In this document: positions 6,626 through 15,340 of the stretch, piece by piece
Numbering within the stretch: position 1 is the first letter of the stretch
Layout of the letters: each line of letters begins with the position of its first letter
Source: JABEVB01 sp049965775
GTDB lineage: Bacteria; Planctomycetota; Phycisphaerae; WQYP01
Length of the DNA stretch: 35,386 nucleotides
NCBI GenBank assembly: GCA_049965775.1
Contig: JBMFVX010000014.1
Location: 1 to 35,386, forward strand
Direction: 5' to 3'
Program-made: the position numbers and the translations under genes
Notes under the pieces: generated by a model
The model's input: the letters and a program-made list of their open reading frames with translations, nothing else
The model's database searches: none
Told to the model about the DNA's origin: nothing

Positions 6626-8674
6626 ATGAATACCGCTGCTGCTGAAATTGAAAAGCTTCGTCGGCAAATACGCCATCACGACCAACTTTATTATGGCGAT
6701 GCCCGGCCCGAAATAACCGACGTCCAGTACGATGCGCTTGTTCGCCGGCTTGGCGAGCTTGAGGCGGCTCATCCCGAACTTATTACGCCTGATTCCCCAA
6801 CGCAGCGCGTCGGCACTGCGCCGCTCAAGGGCTTTACGCAGGTGCGCCATGCCCTGCCCATGATTTCCATAGACAACACCTACACCCCCGGCGAACTTGT
6901 CGCGTTTGACGCACGCGTGCGCAAATTGCTTCTGGCGGCAGGGGTGGGTGAGTTTGAATATGTGTGCGAGCCTAAAATTGATGGCGTATCCCTTTCGCTG
7001 CGGTATGAAAAAGGGAAGTTGGTGCAGGCTGCCACACGCGGCGACGGTGCGGTGGGCGACGATGTTACAGTCAATGTTCGTACCATTAAAAGCATTCCGT
7101 TATCGCTGGAGCTTGCCGGCACAGGGCATGGGCCATTTGTCATGCCCGCTTCGGTGCCGCCGGTGGTGGAGGTTCGCGGGGAAGTGTTTTTGACGCGGCA
7201 GCAATTTGCCCAGATCAACCAGCAGCAGGAAGAAGCCGGCGAAGAAGCTTACGCAAACCCGCGTAATACCGCTGCAGGCACGCTTAAACTTCTGGACTCG
7301 CGCACGGTGGCGGCCCGCAAACTGCGATTTCTGCCGCATGGGCAGGGCGCGGTGGAGGGCTTTGAGTTTACGAGCTATAGGCAGTGGTTGGCGTTTGTGG
7401 CGGCCGTTGGTTTTGGCCAGCCGCCCAACATCGCCGCGTGCCGAACCATTGACGCGGTACAGCAGTTTATAGAGGCGTTTGCACAGCAGCGTCGGAATTT
7501 GCCGTTTGATACCGATGGCGTTGTGGTAAAGGTAGATTCATTTGCCCAGCGGCAGGTGTTGGGGGCTACCGCGCGGGCACCGCGGTGGTGCATCGCCTTT
7601 AAATATCAGCCCGAACAGGCGCGTACCGAATTGGCTCGTGTGGTGTTTCAGGTTGGAAAAACCGGCACCGTTACACCCGTGGCCGAGTTTGAGCCGCCGG
7701 TATTTATCAGCGGCACCAAAGTGTACCGCGCCAGTCTGCATAATTTTGATGAAATCGCCCGCAAAGACCTTCGCCTGCACGACCAGGTGCTGGTGGAAAA
7801 GGCCGGCGAGATTATTCCTTATGTGGTGGGTAACGTGCCGGAGGCTCGGCCGGCACACGCCCAGGCCATTGTACCGCCGGAGCAATGCCCGGCATGCCAT
7901 GCGGCCACCGAGCGCGACGGTGGCTTTGTGCGCTGCACCAATCCCCACTGTCCCGAAAAACTCGCCCAAAAGCTGCGCTACTTCGGCGGCCGCAACCAGA
8001 TGGATATCGAAAACCTTGGCCCGGCCATTGTCGAGCAGCTTATGCAGGCCGGACTGGTGAAGCGCTTACCCGATTTATACCGCCTAGACCGAACTGCGGT
8101 GGCAGCGCTCGATAGAATGGGCGAAAAATCAGCCGATGGCCTTCTGGCCGGCATCGAAGCAAGCAAGGGGCGCGGGCTTGAGCGGCTGCTGGCGTCGCTG
8201 GGCATTTTGCACGTAGGCACGCGTACCGCGGTTGATATTGCGCGGGCCTTTCCAACGTTGGACAAACTGGCAGCCGCAGGCATTGAGCAATTTCAGGCTA
8301 TAGATGGCGTGGGCGATGTGGTGGCGCAGTCGGTCTGGAGTTTTTTACATGAGCAGGGCGGTCTTGAACTGCTGCGCGAGCTTCAAGCCATGGGGGTATC
8401 CACCGATGCGGCAACCTCTGCGGCGGCGGTCGGCGGACCGCTGGCCGGAAAAACCATTGTTGTCACCGGCACGCTCGAACGGTTTTCGCGCAGTGAAATT
8501 AAAGCCGCCATAGAAAGGCACGGGGGCACGTCCAGCGATAGCGTAAGCAAAGCGACATCATTTGTGGTGGCGGGCGCCGAGGCTGGCTCTAAACTGGCTA
8601 AAGCGGCCAAGCTTGGCATTGAAGTCATTGATGAAGCTGAGTTTTTACGCCGCATAGGCGAGAGTGCGGCGTAG
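6626..8674 (+). CDS. ligA: NAD-dependent DNA ligase
   Basis: Seals nicks in duplex DNA using NAD. The 682-residue protein has all expected modules: the N-terminal Ia region with HHDQLYYGDARPEITD, the adenylation domain with the nucleophile K117 in CEPKIDG, the OB fold, a four-cysteine zinc finger (CPAC...CTNPHC), helix-hairpin-helix repeats (LASLGILHVGTRTA) and a C-terminal BRCT domain (GKTIVVTGTLERFSRSEIK). ATG 6626 is chosen since family homology begins at MNTAAAEIEKLRRQI; the in-frame sequence upstream overlaps ruvC. It starts 8 bases after ruvC and has no strong ribosome binding site. Confidence 0.96.
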   Translation: MNTAAAEIEKLRRQIRHHDQLYYGDARPEITDVQYDALVRRLGELEAAHPELITPDSPTQRVGTAPLKGFTQVRHALPMISIDNTYTPGELVAFDARVRKLLLAAGVGEFEYVCEPKIDGVSLSLRYEKGKLVQAATRGDGAVGDDVTVNVRTIKSIPLSLELAGTGHGPFVMPASVPPVVEVRGEVFLTRQQFAQINQQQEEAGEEAYANPRNTAAGTLKLLDSRTVAARKLRFLPHGQGAVEGFEFTSYRQWLAFVAAVGFGQPPNIAACRTIDAVQQFIEAFAQQRRNLPFDTDGVVVKVDSFAQRQVLGATARAPRWCIAFKYQPEQARTELARVVFQVGKTGTVTPVAEFEPPVFISGTKVYRASLHNFDEIARKDLRLHDQVLVEKAGEIIPYVVGNVPEARPAHAQAIVPPEQCPACHAATERDGGFVRCTNPHCPEKLAQKLRYFGGRNQMDIENLGPAIVEQLMQAGLVKRLPDLYRLDRTAVAALDRMGEKSADGLLAGIEASKGRGLERLLASLGILHVGTRTAVDIARAFPTLDKLAAAGIEQFQAIDGVGDVVAQSVWSFLHEQGGLELLRELQAMGVSTDAATSAAAVGGPLAGKTIVVTGTLERFSRSEIKAAIERHGGTSSDSVSKATSFVVAGAEAGSKLAKAAKLGIEVIDEAEFLRRIGESAA

Positions 8675-8918
8675 CCGGTACGCTCTGCGAGTGTTGTTGC
8701 CGCGCCAGGGGTATCAATCATGGCCGGGCTATTTGATCCGCCGTGATTTTCAGCTCTGTTGCCGCAATGGCGGCCGGGCAATCGAGCCGCGATGAGTGAT
8801 GGACGATCTATTTGCTATCGCCGCCCCACGGATCAATGACCATGCTTGTACGAATTACTTAATCGGCGCAAGCAGCATTTCAAACCAAGTTGAGATGTTC
8901 GCCTCTGCTGGGAAGGAT
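8675..8918. other. Intergenic region between convergent ligA and the pseudopilin operon
   Basis: Nothing supported here. I see no hairpin plus T-run for either incoming transcript. A small + strand frame starting at 8796 runs into the antisense of the last pseudopilin gene and has no recognisable features. Confidence 0.4.
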
Positions 8919-9371
8919 TTAGTGATCGTCTGCGATGCGCCATTGCTTGGAGGGCAATCGTTGAAGGGCGAGGGTTTGGACCAGCCTTAGACGAGAAGCT
9001 CCGGCTACCTGCCAATTCGCCGCCAAGCGTGCCCGCCAATGGCCGTTTGTTTGCCGTTTAAGAGTTAGCAAGGCGGTGTAGCCATTTTGCTCGAGAGCTT
9101 TTGGGAGCGGCAGTGCGGTAACACCGGCTCTTAGCGGTTGCGCTTCATGCAACAATTGTCGCAGGAAGAATAGCTCGGAAACATTGATCGCATCAAGCTG
9201 ATCTCGCACAAGGGTGTGTTGCGTGTGCGATGCCTGCCTGATAATGGTTTGCGCTACCAGTGCTGCAAACGCACCGAACAAAGCCAACAGCAAAATGGTG
9301 AACATCAGCGTAAACCCGCGAGGACGGCGGACTCTAGCGGCGGCACAAACGGACAGCGGCAGAGTATTCAT
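8919..9371 (-). CDS. Pseudopilin-like protein (GspK/minor-pilin position)
   Basis: A 150-residue protein with a prepilin-type N-terminus: a basic leader (RVRRPRG) followed by FTLMFTILLLALFGA, a hydrophobic helix of about 20 residues. The glycine before the predicted cleavage site is present, but position 5 is Phe instead of Glu, as in GspK-like tip subunits. The rest is not recognisable. ATG 9371 overlaps the upstream stop (ATGA), so it is translationally coupled; longer in-frame starts lie inside the previous gene. It is the last gene of the six-gene operon. Assignment to K rests on position and the missing Glu only. Confidence 0.7.
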   Translation of the reverse strand: MNTLPLSVCAAARVRRPRGFTLMFTILLLALFGAFAALVAQTIIRQASHTQHTLVRDQLDAINVSELFFLRQLLHEAQPLRAGVTALPLPKALEQNGYTALLTLKRQTNGHWRARLAANWQVAGASRLRLVQTLALQRLPSKQWRIADDH

Positions 9372-9868
9372 GGCTTGGCCTCCAGAATCATTCTGGCCCG
9401 CTCGATGCAATTTGTCAGCAGTACAGTGGAATGCTGGTGTGGGGCGTCCCGTGTAACTTTTACACCCACAGCGGCGGCCGTAAACCGAATCTTGCCACAG
9501 GGCCAGAAAGCTGGTTGCCAATGGCCGGGTCTTGATGTCTCTAGGCCTACTTTCCGTGAAAGATTACCCTTGGCGATTTTCCAGATGATATGACGCCCTG
9601 GTGACGTGCAGAGTAACTGATGCGGACCGATGACCTGAACGCGGTAGGCGTTTTGTACATCGCTGGCCAAATGACTATGCGCGGCGAGCCATGCATCCGT
9701 CTGGTTTTCGTAAGCGGTTGTTTTGGCCATGGACTGAATCATGGTCACCATTAATGGGCCGGCAATCAGGGAGAAAAGCGCCAGCAGGATAACCGAAAAA
9801 AGCATCTCCATGATGGTAAATGCCCGGCTTGCGGGGGATGTGGCATATCGGCGTCTCTGGTTCATCAT
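9368..9868 (-). CDS. Pseudopilin-like protein (GspJ-like)
   Basis: A 166-residue protein beginning with a short basic leader and SRAFTIMEMLFSVILLALF. Glu at position 5 is kept, but the residue before the predicted cleavage site is Ala rather than the near-invariant Gly. The remainder (ENQTDAWLAAHSHLASDV onward) resembles the layout of GspJ-type minor pseudopilins. Start and stop overlap both neighbours by four bases. Presumed membrane-inserted and processed by a prepilin peptidase not encoded here. Confidence 0.72.
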   Translation of the reverse strand: MMNQRRRYATSPASRAFTIMEMLFSVILLALFSLIAGPLMVTMIQSMAKTTAYENQTDAWLAAHSHLASDVQNAYRVQVIGPHQLLCTSPGRHIIWKIAKGNLSRKVGLETSRPGHWQPAFWPCGKIRFTAAAVGVKVTRDAPHQHSTVLLTNCIERARMILEAKP

Positions 9869-10290
9869 AATGCGGCCCTCGGTTTGTGTTGTTGCGCCGG
9901 ACCGGGGGCAGCGGGGCCGCGTAATAGCGACTCCGCGTGTGAGCGGAGTTTCTGTAATCGTAACGTATGCCGAATAGACTTTACCGGTATCAGGGCGATG
10001 GTTTGAACAGAATGTGTATTACGGCCTTGGCTAATGACAATCCAAGCCAGGCCGTCAGCGGTGGTGGGCGCCAGCTGCTTAATGATCATGTGATGTGGCA
10101 GTGCTCCGGCATGGCCTTGAATAAGCTCAGAAAGTATCCGTTTTTGCTCGTAAGCCGAAGCACGCTGGCTTCGCATGAAATTGTCGGCGTGGTTGGCATG
10201 CCATAATGTTGTCGCGAATAGCGTGGCGGCAATGGCCACTAAAACAATGGACAGGCAGATATCCAGCATGATAAAGCCGCGATTCTTCAT
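9865..10290 (-). CDS. Pseudopilin-like protein (GspI/H-like)
   Basis: A 141-residue protein with the leader MKNRG followed by FIMLDICLSIVLVAIAATLF, a type IV pilin-like helix. Glycine precedes the cleavage site; position 5 is Asp instead of Glu, a conservative change. The rest shows no known domain. ATG 10290 shares one base with the stop of the upstream F-like gene (TAATG), and the stop overlaps the next start by four bases. Confidence 0.72.
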   Translation of the reverse strand: MKNRGFIMLDICLSIVLVAIAATLFATTLWHANHADNFMRSQRASAYEQKRILSELIQGHAGALPHHMIIKQLAPTTADGLAWIVISQGRNTHSVQTIALIPVKSIRHTLRLQKLRSHAESLLRGPAAPGPAQQHKPRAAL

Positions 10291-11630
10291 TAAAAGCAGC
10301 CTTTCGATTCGACCAGTTGGATAAGATGACTGTAGGGTACAAAGACGTACTGTCCAACAGCCAATACACCTGCACCTAATAGAATTACCGCAAGTGGGAT
10401 GATCAGCGATTCAAGCCACTCAATTGCTGCCATATATTTTGCGCTATAATAGCATTCAAGATAGCATAAAGCGCTGGGCAAAGACCCGAAGCGAATGCCG
10501 TTTGGCTTTTGTGGAGACGCCGGCGTTATTGATGTGCCGGCGAGCACGATACGCATGGATTTTGGCAAGCTGGCTTTGCGGAAGGCTTTTTCGGGTGATG
10601 CGCCGCGTTGAAGCAGCTTTATGCTGCGAATAAGCCGGCGGCGAGCGGAAAAGTTGTTTTGGGCGTATGCGGCGGCATCCAATGCTTCCGGTAGAGGAAG
10701 ATTATTATCTACCGCGCGGGCCAGGATGCCCGCTGTGATGCTCCATGACTGCCAGCGGGCGAGCGACCGAAGCAGGGGCAGCCGCCAGCTTAGAGCATTG
10801 CGAATTCTGCGGAAGATATAGAAGTGGTGGTAGCCGCCCGCAAAAGTCATCCGTAAAAAGTACGCCAAGATTAGCACATAAGTGGCAAAAGCCAACAGGA
10901 TAAGGCCCCTTCTACTGAAGTTGCTGACAATGTCGTGACCTATGGCAGACATGATTCGGAATGCGCCGCCGTGTTGCCGGTCATCGATCGCGTACAAAAA
11001 GTGTGAATAGGCGCGATAAAAAATAATCTGTAATAAAACGGCAAACCACAGCACTATTAAATATGACAAAACTAACGGCAGGGTTAGCTCGTGCCTTACG
11101 GGCCAGGGCTTTGATGGCTGTTCGAGCCGATGAAGTTCCGTCGGCAGTGAACCAGTCTCCTCTGCCAGGCGGATACGTTCGAGAAGTTGGGCGGAAGCCC
11201 AAGGCGCTGCGAGCTTTATGCTTTGTGCCAGCGTGTTGCCCTTTTCAAGCCAGCCAGCGACCTTTTTGATCAGGTGTGCGACCTTGCAGGTTTCGCCGAC
11301 GGTAGCGGCGTAAAGATACTGCGGAAGCGGCGCACCGCAATCTGTGGCAATTACCAGGTGAGTGATCAACCGCAGCAGTCGCTTCTGCCGCACAAATTGC
11401 ATGGTCAAACCGATTGGAATAATAATAACAGCAAAGACTTGCCACTGGGGGAATCTGGGGATGAAAGAAGGGACGATAACAATTAGAAACGACAGCACCG
11501 TCCAAAGAAGCAGTGAGTCTCCTAAGTGAGCTACCGTGCGGCGCCCCCAGCCCAGCTTTGGGCCGGATCGGCTCATGGGGTACGTTCGCGTGACCGTTTG
11601 GACTACATGTTGATCATTTTGTTCTATCAT
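10290..11630 (-). CDS. Type II secretion F-family inner-membrane protein, divergent (second copy)
   Basis: A 446-residue multi-pass protein with weak GspF character. It starts with two hydrophobic segments (about 37-85), unlike normal GspF, which starts with a soluble domain. Then comes a helical soluble region of F type (LITHLVIATDCGAPLPQYL ... RIRLAEETGSLPTEL), membrane helices, a second soluble repeat (SITAGILARAVDNNLPLPEAL) and a final helix. F proteins are the platform on which the GspE ATPase acts. The ATG overlaps the stop of the first F gene by one base (TAATG), implying roughly matched synthesis of the two. Confidence 0.75.
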   Translation of the reverse strand: MIEQNDQHVVQTVTRTYPMSRSGPKLGWGRRTVAHLGDSLLLWTVLSFLIVIVPSFIPRFPQWQVFAVIIIPIGLTMQFVRQKRLLRLITHLVIATDCGAPLPQYLYAATVGETCKVAHLIKKVAGWLEKGNTLAQSIKLAAPWASAQLLERIRLAEETGSLPTELHRLEQPSKPWPVRHELTLPLVLSYLIVLWFAVLLQIIFYRAYSHFLYAIDDRQHGGAFRIMSAIGHDIVSNFSRRGLILLAFATYVLILAYFLRMTFAGGYHHFYIFRRIRNALSWRLPLLRSLARWQSWSITAGILARAVDNNLPLPEALDAAAYAQNNFSARRRLIRSIKLLQRGASPEKAFRKASLPKSMRIVLAGTSITPASPQKPNGIRFGSLPSALCYLECYYSAKYMAAIEWLESLIIPLAVILLGAGVLAVGQYVFVPYSHLIQLVESKGCF

Positions 11631-12916
11631 TAACCGCCCCCCAAGCCTTTTAAAAACGTCAGAAGCGGATCGAGTAAAAGAAACATGGTTAAGCCTATGC
11701 TCATGGCCATCAGCACAAGCAGCAGCGGTGTCATGACCGCTGGAATAACGGCGGTTCGGTATTCGGCCTGACGTTGAAAGGCCCGGCTTAGCGTCCGCAG
11801 AGTCGCACGCAATGAGTTCTGGCGGATCCCAAGGACGATAACACGCGGCACGCTGGGAGGGAGCAGCCGCCCCGGCCAGCCAGTAAACTCTCGGCCTTGA
11901 GCCAAGGTGTTGATAAGGTCTTTTGTGTCGGCCTGAAGCATGGGCGAGCCAACGGATGAGGCCGCAAATTCAAGTGATCGGGGCAGATCGGTATTTGCCT
12001 CCACTGCCACCCGCAGGGCATCACACCATTGCGCCACCAACGCCATCTTTAAGGCTGGACCCGCCAGCGGCAGCCATCGTGCCGCCCAATCACGAAGCGA
12101 AAGACGCTTTTGAGACAGATTGATTGCCTGCACGAGCACGGCAAGCAACAACACGGCGAGCACAATACCGATCGCCATGAATGGCAGCCAATGCAATACG
12201 CCCACGATTGCGGTTTCTTGTGTGGCGGCGGCAGACGCTTGTGCATTGTTTTCTACCACTCGATTAAGTCTCGCGGCGCTTATGGCAAACGCTCCCAATT
12301 TCGGCACAATAATCCAGCCGATAAAGCACCACACCATCAGCAGGGCGGTAAAAATTGCCAGTGGGTATGCCGCCGCTTCGCGCAGGGCCTGGCGAATTTT
12401 GCCGACCTGCCGTGCATGATCTCCAAAATTAGCCAAGGTTGCCGCGAGCGCGTTGTTGTCAAGCCCCGCCTGAACCAATTGGGTGTAAGCCTGGGGAAAA
12501 GACTTTTCATGCCGGGCCATCGCTTCGGAGAGCGACTTTCCCGCTTCGATGTCGTCGGCGACTTTTTGTACCGCCTGTGCGAGGCACCCGCGGCGTAAAT
12601 CGCCGCACATCAGTCGCAGTCCGTCGCCCAGCGGCAGGCCGGCTTTGACGAGGTCAGCGAGTTGCTGATTAAAAAATAAAAAATCATCGCGGCCGATACG
12701 GCGGGTCGGCGCTTGTGCGGCGGCAGGCTGAAGATTGCGAACCTGCAGTCGCATGCGTTCGAGTAGGCTGCGCGCTTCCTGTTCATTTGCGGCTGCCACC
12801 GTGCCTTCAATCACCTGTCTGTTTGTGGAAGCATCGGCCTCGATATCCGCCTGAAAGGCAAATTGCCCCGCTGCATCGTCCGCTGGTGTGGTTGCCGTGG
12901 AAGGCTCGTCAGACAT
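11630..12916 (-). CDS. Type II secretion F-family inner-membrane protein (first copy)
   Basis: A 428-residue protein with normal GspF order: an N-terminal region ending in EGTVAAANEQEARSLLERMR, first T2SSF domain (FFNQQLADLVKAGLPLGDGL), membrane helix (AIFTALLMVWCFIGWIIVP), second helix, second T2SSF domain and a C-terminal helix. It forms the membrane platform of a type II secretion or type IV pilus motor. ATG 12916 is chosen over TTG 12928 because GGAG sits 6 bases upstream. It lies 33 bases after the ATPase gene and shares one base with the second F gene. Confidence 0.85.
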   Translation of the reverse strand: MSDEPSTATTPADDAAGQFAFQADIEADASTNRQVIEGTVAAANEQEARSLLERMRLQVRNLQPAAAQAPTRRIGRDDFLFFNQQLADLVKAGLPLGDGLRLMCGDLRRGCLAQAVQKVADDIEAGKSLSEAMARHEKSFPQAYTQLVQAGLDNNALAATLANFGDHARQVGKIRQALREAAAYPLAIFTALLMVWCFIGWIIVPKLGAFAISAARLNRVVENNAQASAAATQETAIVGVLHWLPFMAIGIVLAVLLLAVLVQAINLSQKRLSLRDWAARWLPLAGPALKMALVAQWCDALRVAVEANTDLPRSLEFAASSVGSPMLQADTKDLINTLAQGREFTGWPGRLLPPSVPRVIVLGIRQNSLRATLRTLSRAFQRQAEYRTAVIPAVMTPLLLVLMAMSIGLTMFLLLDPLLTFLKGLGGG

Positions 12917-12949
12917 GTGCGACTCCAATGTACGCTTTGCTGGAGCGTT

Positions 12950-14065
12950 CTAAAAGGCGGAATCAACCGGGCCGAGCGCGCGGTCGAGTTCCGCCTGATC
13001 TGTTACGTTGGCCGCCCCCGTAGCCACGTCGCGCAGCGATTGATACTGTGGTTGTTTAGCAATGGCGGCTTCGAGGGCGGCGGCATCAGCGTGGCAAAGC
13101 AGGGCGGCGCGCAGAGTGTCGTCCATGCGGGCAACTTGCGCCAGCGGAAAGCGTCCGTGGTATCGTGCCGCCGCAGCAGACTCACCGGCGGAAACGCCGG
13201 GATTTAATTTGCGTACCAGCCGTTGGGTTACAATGCAGCGCACTGCGCTGGATATTTGATGGGTTTCAATACCCATTTCGCACCAGCGCCGCAGTGCAGC
13301 GGCCGGTGAACCGGCGTGCATGGTGCAGATCAGCCGGTGGCCGGTAAGCGCTGCCTGCATGGCCAGCGATGCGGTTGTGGCATCACGAATTTCGCCCAAT
13401 GCCAACACCTGCGGGTCCTGGCGCAAAATGCTCCGCATGGCCGCCGCGTGGGTCATCTGACCAAATGGGTTAATCTCAATTTGGGTGACACCCGGTATGT
13501 CTCGTTCGATGGGGTCTTCGAGTGAAATAATGCACTGCCCCGGGTGATGCTGCACCATATGCTCAAGCAGCGCATACACTGTGGTGGTTTTACCCGAACC
13601 GGCCGGGCCGGTGATGGCCAGCAGGCCTGAATCGCACTGGGCGAAAAGCAGTAGCTCGCGCAGTACCTGGGTGGGAAGGCACAAGGAGCTTAAATCCAGC
13701 GATTTTCCCATAGCCGTTGGTAAACGCAGCACGGCTCGCAGACCATGGCGGCAGGGCATAATCGCCAAACGAACTTCCACCGGTGGATGCTGCGGCAAAT
13801 GAACGCAGAGGCGACTTTCCTGCGGTATTTCGGTTCGGTATGTCAGCAGCCGCGCCAAAAACATAAGCCGGTTAATCATTTCGCTGCCGCTGGAGGCGTC
13901 CACGGCTTGGAGCAATGTAAGCATGCCATCCACACGCTGCTTGATTTCATAGCCGCCGGCAATCGGTTCGAGGTGAATATCCGAGGCATTGGCAGCCAAG
14001 GCTCGATCAATTAAATCGTCAACCTGGCGGCACGCATCGAAAGCGTTGGGCGTGGCAAGCACCAT
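12950..14065 (-). CDS. GspE/PilB-type secretion ATPase, short form
   Basis: Hexameric AAA ATPase expected to drive the pseudopilus through the F proteins. Seen: N2-type region ASDIHLEP, Walker A GPAGSGKT at 153-160, Asp box SLEDPIE from 181, GEIRD at 224-228, and a His box in TGHRLICTMH. At 371 residues it lacks the N-terminal MshEN/GspE-N domain of about 150 residues and the CxxC-CxxC zinc motif found in most GspE/PilB; size is PilT-like but motifs are GspE-like. ATG 14065 is preferred (GGAG 5 bases upstream) over TTG 14095. First gene of the E-F-F-pseudopilin operon, with a promoter candidate at 14144-14172. Confidence 0.88.
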   Translation of the reverse strand: MVLATPNAFDACRQVDDLIDRALAANASDIHLEPIAGGYEIKQRVDGMLTLLQAVDASSGSEMINRLMFLARLLTYRTEIPQESRLCVHLPQHPPVEVRLAIMPCRHGLRAVLRLPTAMGKSLDLSSLCLPTQVLRELLLFAQCDSGLLAITGPAGSGKTTTVYALLEHMVQHHPGQCIISLEDPIERDIPGVTQIEINPFGQMTHAAAMRSILRQDPQVLALGEIRDATTASLAMQAALTGHRLICTMHAGSPAAALRRWCEMGIETHQISSAVRCIVTQRLVRKLNPGVSAGESAAAARYHGRFPLAQVARMDDTLRAALLCHADAAALEAAIAKQPQYQSLRDVATGAANVTDQAELDRALGPVDSAF

Positions 14066-14143
14066 CTGAACTCCGCAAACTCGACTGGCAGCCAACCTTG
14101 AAATCCAGAATCTGGCTGTGGTTCACGTCAATTTATAAAGTCC

Positions 14144-14172
14144 AGTATGTAAACTGTGTCGGACTCTGTCAA
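14144..14172 (-). promoter_or_regulatory. Promoter candidate for the ATPase-pseudopilin operon
   Basis: Reading on the minus strand, a perfect -35 TTGACA (14172-14167) is separated by 17 bases from CATACT (14149-14144, 4 of 6 matches to TATAAT). This places the start of transcription about 70 bases before ATG 14065 and separates the operon from the lipid A genes upstream. Confidence 0.45.
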
Positions 14173-14228
14173 ACGCGATTGAATAAACGGCATCGAATGT
14201 ATTTGACACTACACAGCGCCGGTAATAG

Positions 14229-15290
14229 TTATTGCTTCGCCCGGTGCTGGTTGATTTGCCATTGGTGTTCCGCGATGGATTCGGTAATGCGCATGGCGAT
14301 ATCAACGGCGGAGCAGCCATCGCTGCCGGTGACTTCCGGTTCAGCGCCGGTGAGAATGCTGTTTAAAAAGCTTTCGAGTTCCATGCGGAGCGGTTCGCGG
14401 TCTTCGACGGCGAGTTCTTCGTAGTTTACCAGTTTGGTGTAGTCTATCTGTGAGAGGTCGGCGGTTTCGTTGGCGGCCATTTTTGTGCGCACCATTTCAA
14501 GCTCGGCTTCGTTGGCGGTGCGGCGAATGACCACGCCCGCCTTTTTTTGATAGTCGGCGCTTACATAGCAGTCGGGGCTGAAGAGCCGCATGCGCCGCTC
14601 CGTTTTAAGCGCCAGACGGCTTGCGGTGAGGTTGGCCACGCAGCCATTGGCAAAGCCGAGCCGCACGTTGGCAACGTCTTCGTGCTTGCCGATGACGTTG
14701 ACGCCCACCGCCGCAACCGACTTTACCGGCGACCGCACCAGGTGATGCACAATGTCAATGTCGTGAATCATCATGTCGAGCACCACGCCGATATCAATGC
14801 TGCGAAATGTCATGGGGCTGATGCGTGTGACCTCAATAAACTGCGGCGCAAGCGGGTACTGCCGCAGGGCCAGCACCACGGGGTTAAAGCGTTCGGAATG
14901 GCCCACCTGCAGCACGCAGTTGTTGCGGCGGGCAAGTTCGACAATAGCTTCGGCGTCGGCAAGGTTGGGGGCAAGCGGCTTTTCAATAAGAAGATGTACG
15001 CCATGGGGAGCAAGGGTCTCGGCAATTGCCCGATGCGTTACCGTGGGCGTGGCGATACTCGCGGCATGAAGCGGCTCGGCAAGCGCTAAAAGCTGGTCAA
15101 TGTCGGCCAGTGCACGGCAGTTGAATTCTTCGGCGAGGCCTTGAGCTGCGGCAAGGTCGGGGTCTACAACGGCCAGCAGGTTGGCAGTTGGCAGTTGCCG
15201 GTAGATGCGTGCATGGTGCCGCCCCATGCGGCCCGCGCCGATCACGACTGCATTAAGCACCCTCGAATGCGCGGCGTTGGGTGTCGGCAT
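14229..15290 (-). CDS. Gfo/Idh/MocA-family NAD(P)-dependent oxidoreductase (possible UDP-GlcNAc 3-dehydrogenase)
   Basis: A 353-residue dehydrogenase with an N-terminal Rossmann fold (VIGAGRMGRHHARIY), the family EKPL motif, GHSERFNP, and a C-terminal domain with the usual active-site histidine region (DMMIHDIDIVHH). It lies 50 bases downstream of lpxA in the same direction. In Acidithiobacillus and Leptospira, a protein of this family (GnnA) beside lpxA oxidises UDP-GlcNAc at C3 for 3-amino-3-deoxy lipid A. A GnnB aminotransferase would also be needed and none is in this window. The dehydrogenase class is certain; the substrate is inferred from context. Confidence 0.85.
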   Translation of the reverse strand: MPTPNAAHSRVLNAVVIGAGRMGRHHARIYRQLPTANLLAVVDPDLAAAQGLAEEFNCRALADIDQLLALAEPLHAASIATPTVTHRAIAETLAPHGVHLLIEKPLAPNLADAEAIVELARRNNCVLQVGHSERFNPVVLALRQYPLAPQFIEVTRISPMTFRSIDIGVVLDMMIHDIDIVHHLVRSPVKSVAAVGVNVIGKHEDVANVRLGFANGCVANLTASRLALKTERRMRLFSPDCYVSADYQKKAGVVIRRTANEAELEMVRTKMAANETADLSQIDYTKLVNYEELAVEDREPLRMELESFLNSILTGAEPEVTGSDGCSAVDIAMRITESIAEHQWQINQHRAKQ

Positions 15291-15340
15291 GGCAATATGA
15301 CTCCAGCAGTTTGTGGTGCGTTTTTACGCGGTTGGGTTCA

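Noticed and set aside
8796..8990. Possible 64-residue + strand gene after ligA
   Set aside because: It overlaps the pseudopilin gene on the other strand, has no recognisable motif and no ribosome binding site.
14167..14212. TGTCAAA ... TTTGACA inverted repeat as an operator of the ATPase operon
   Set aside because: Arms are only 7 bases with 32 bases between them; one arm is simply the -35 element, so chance is likely.
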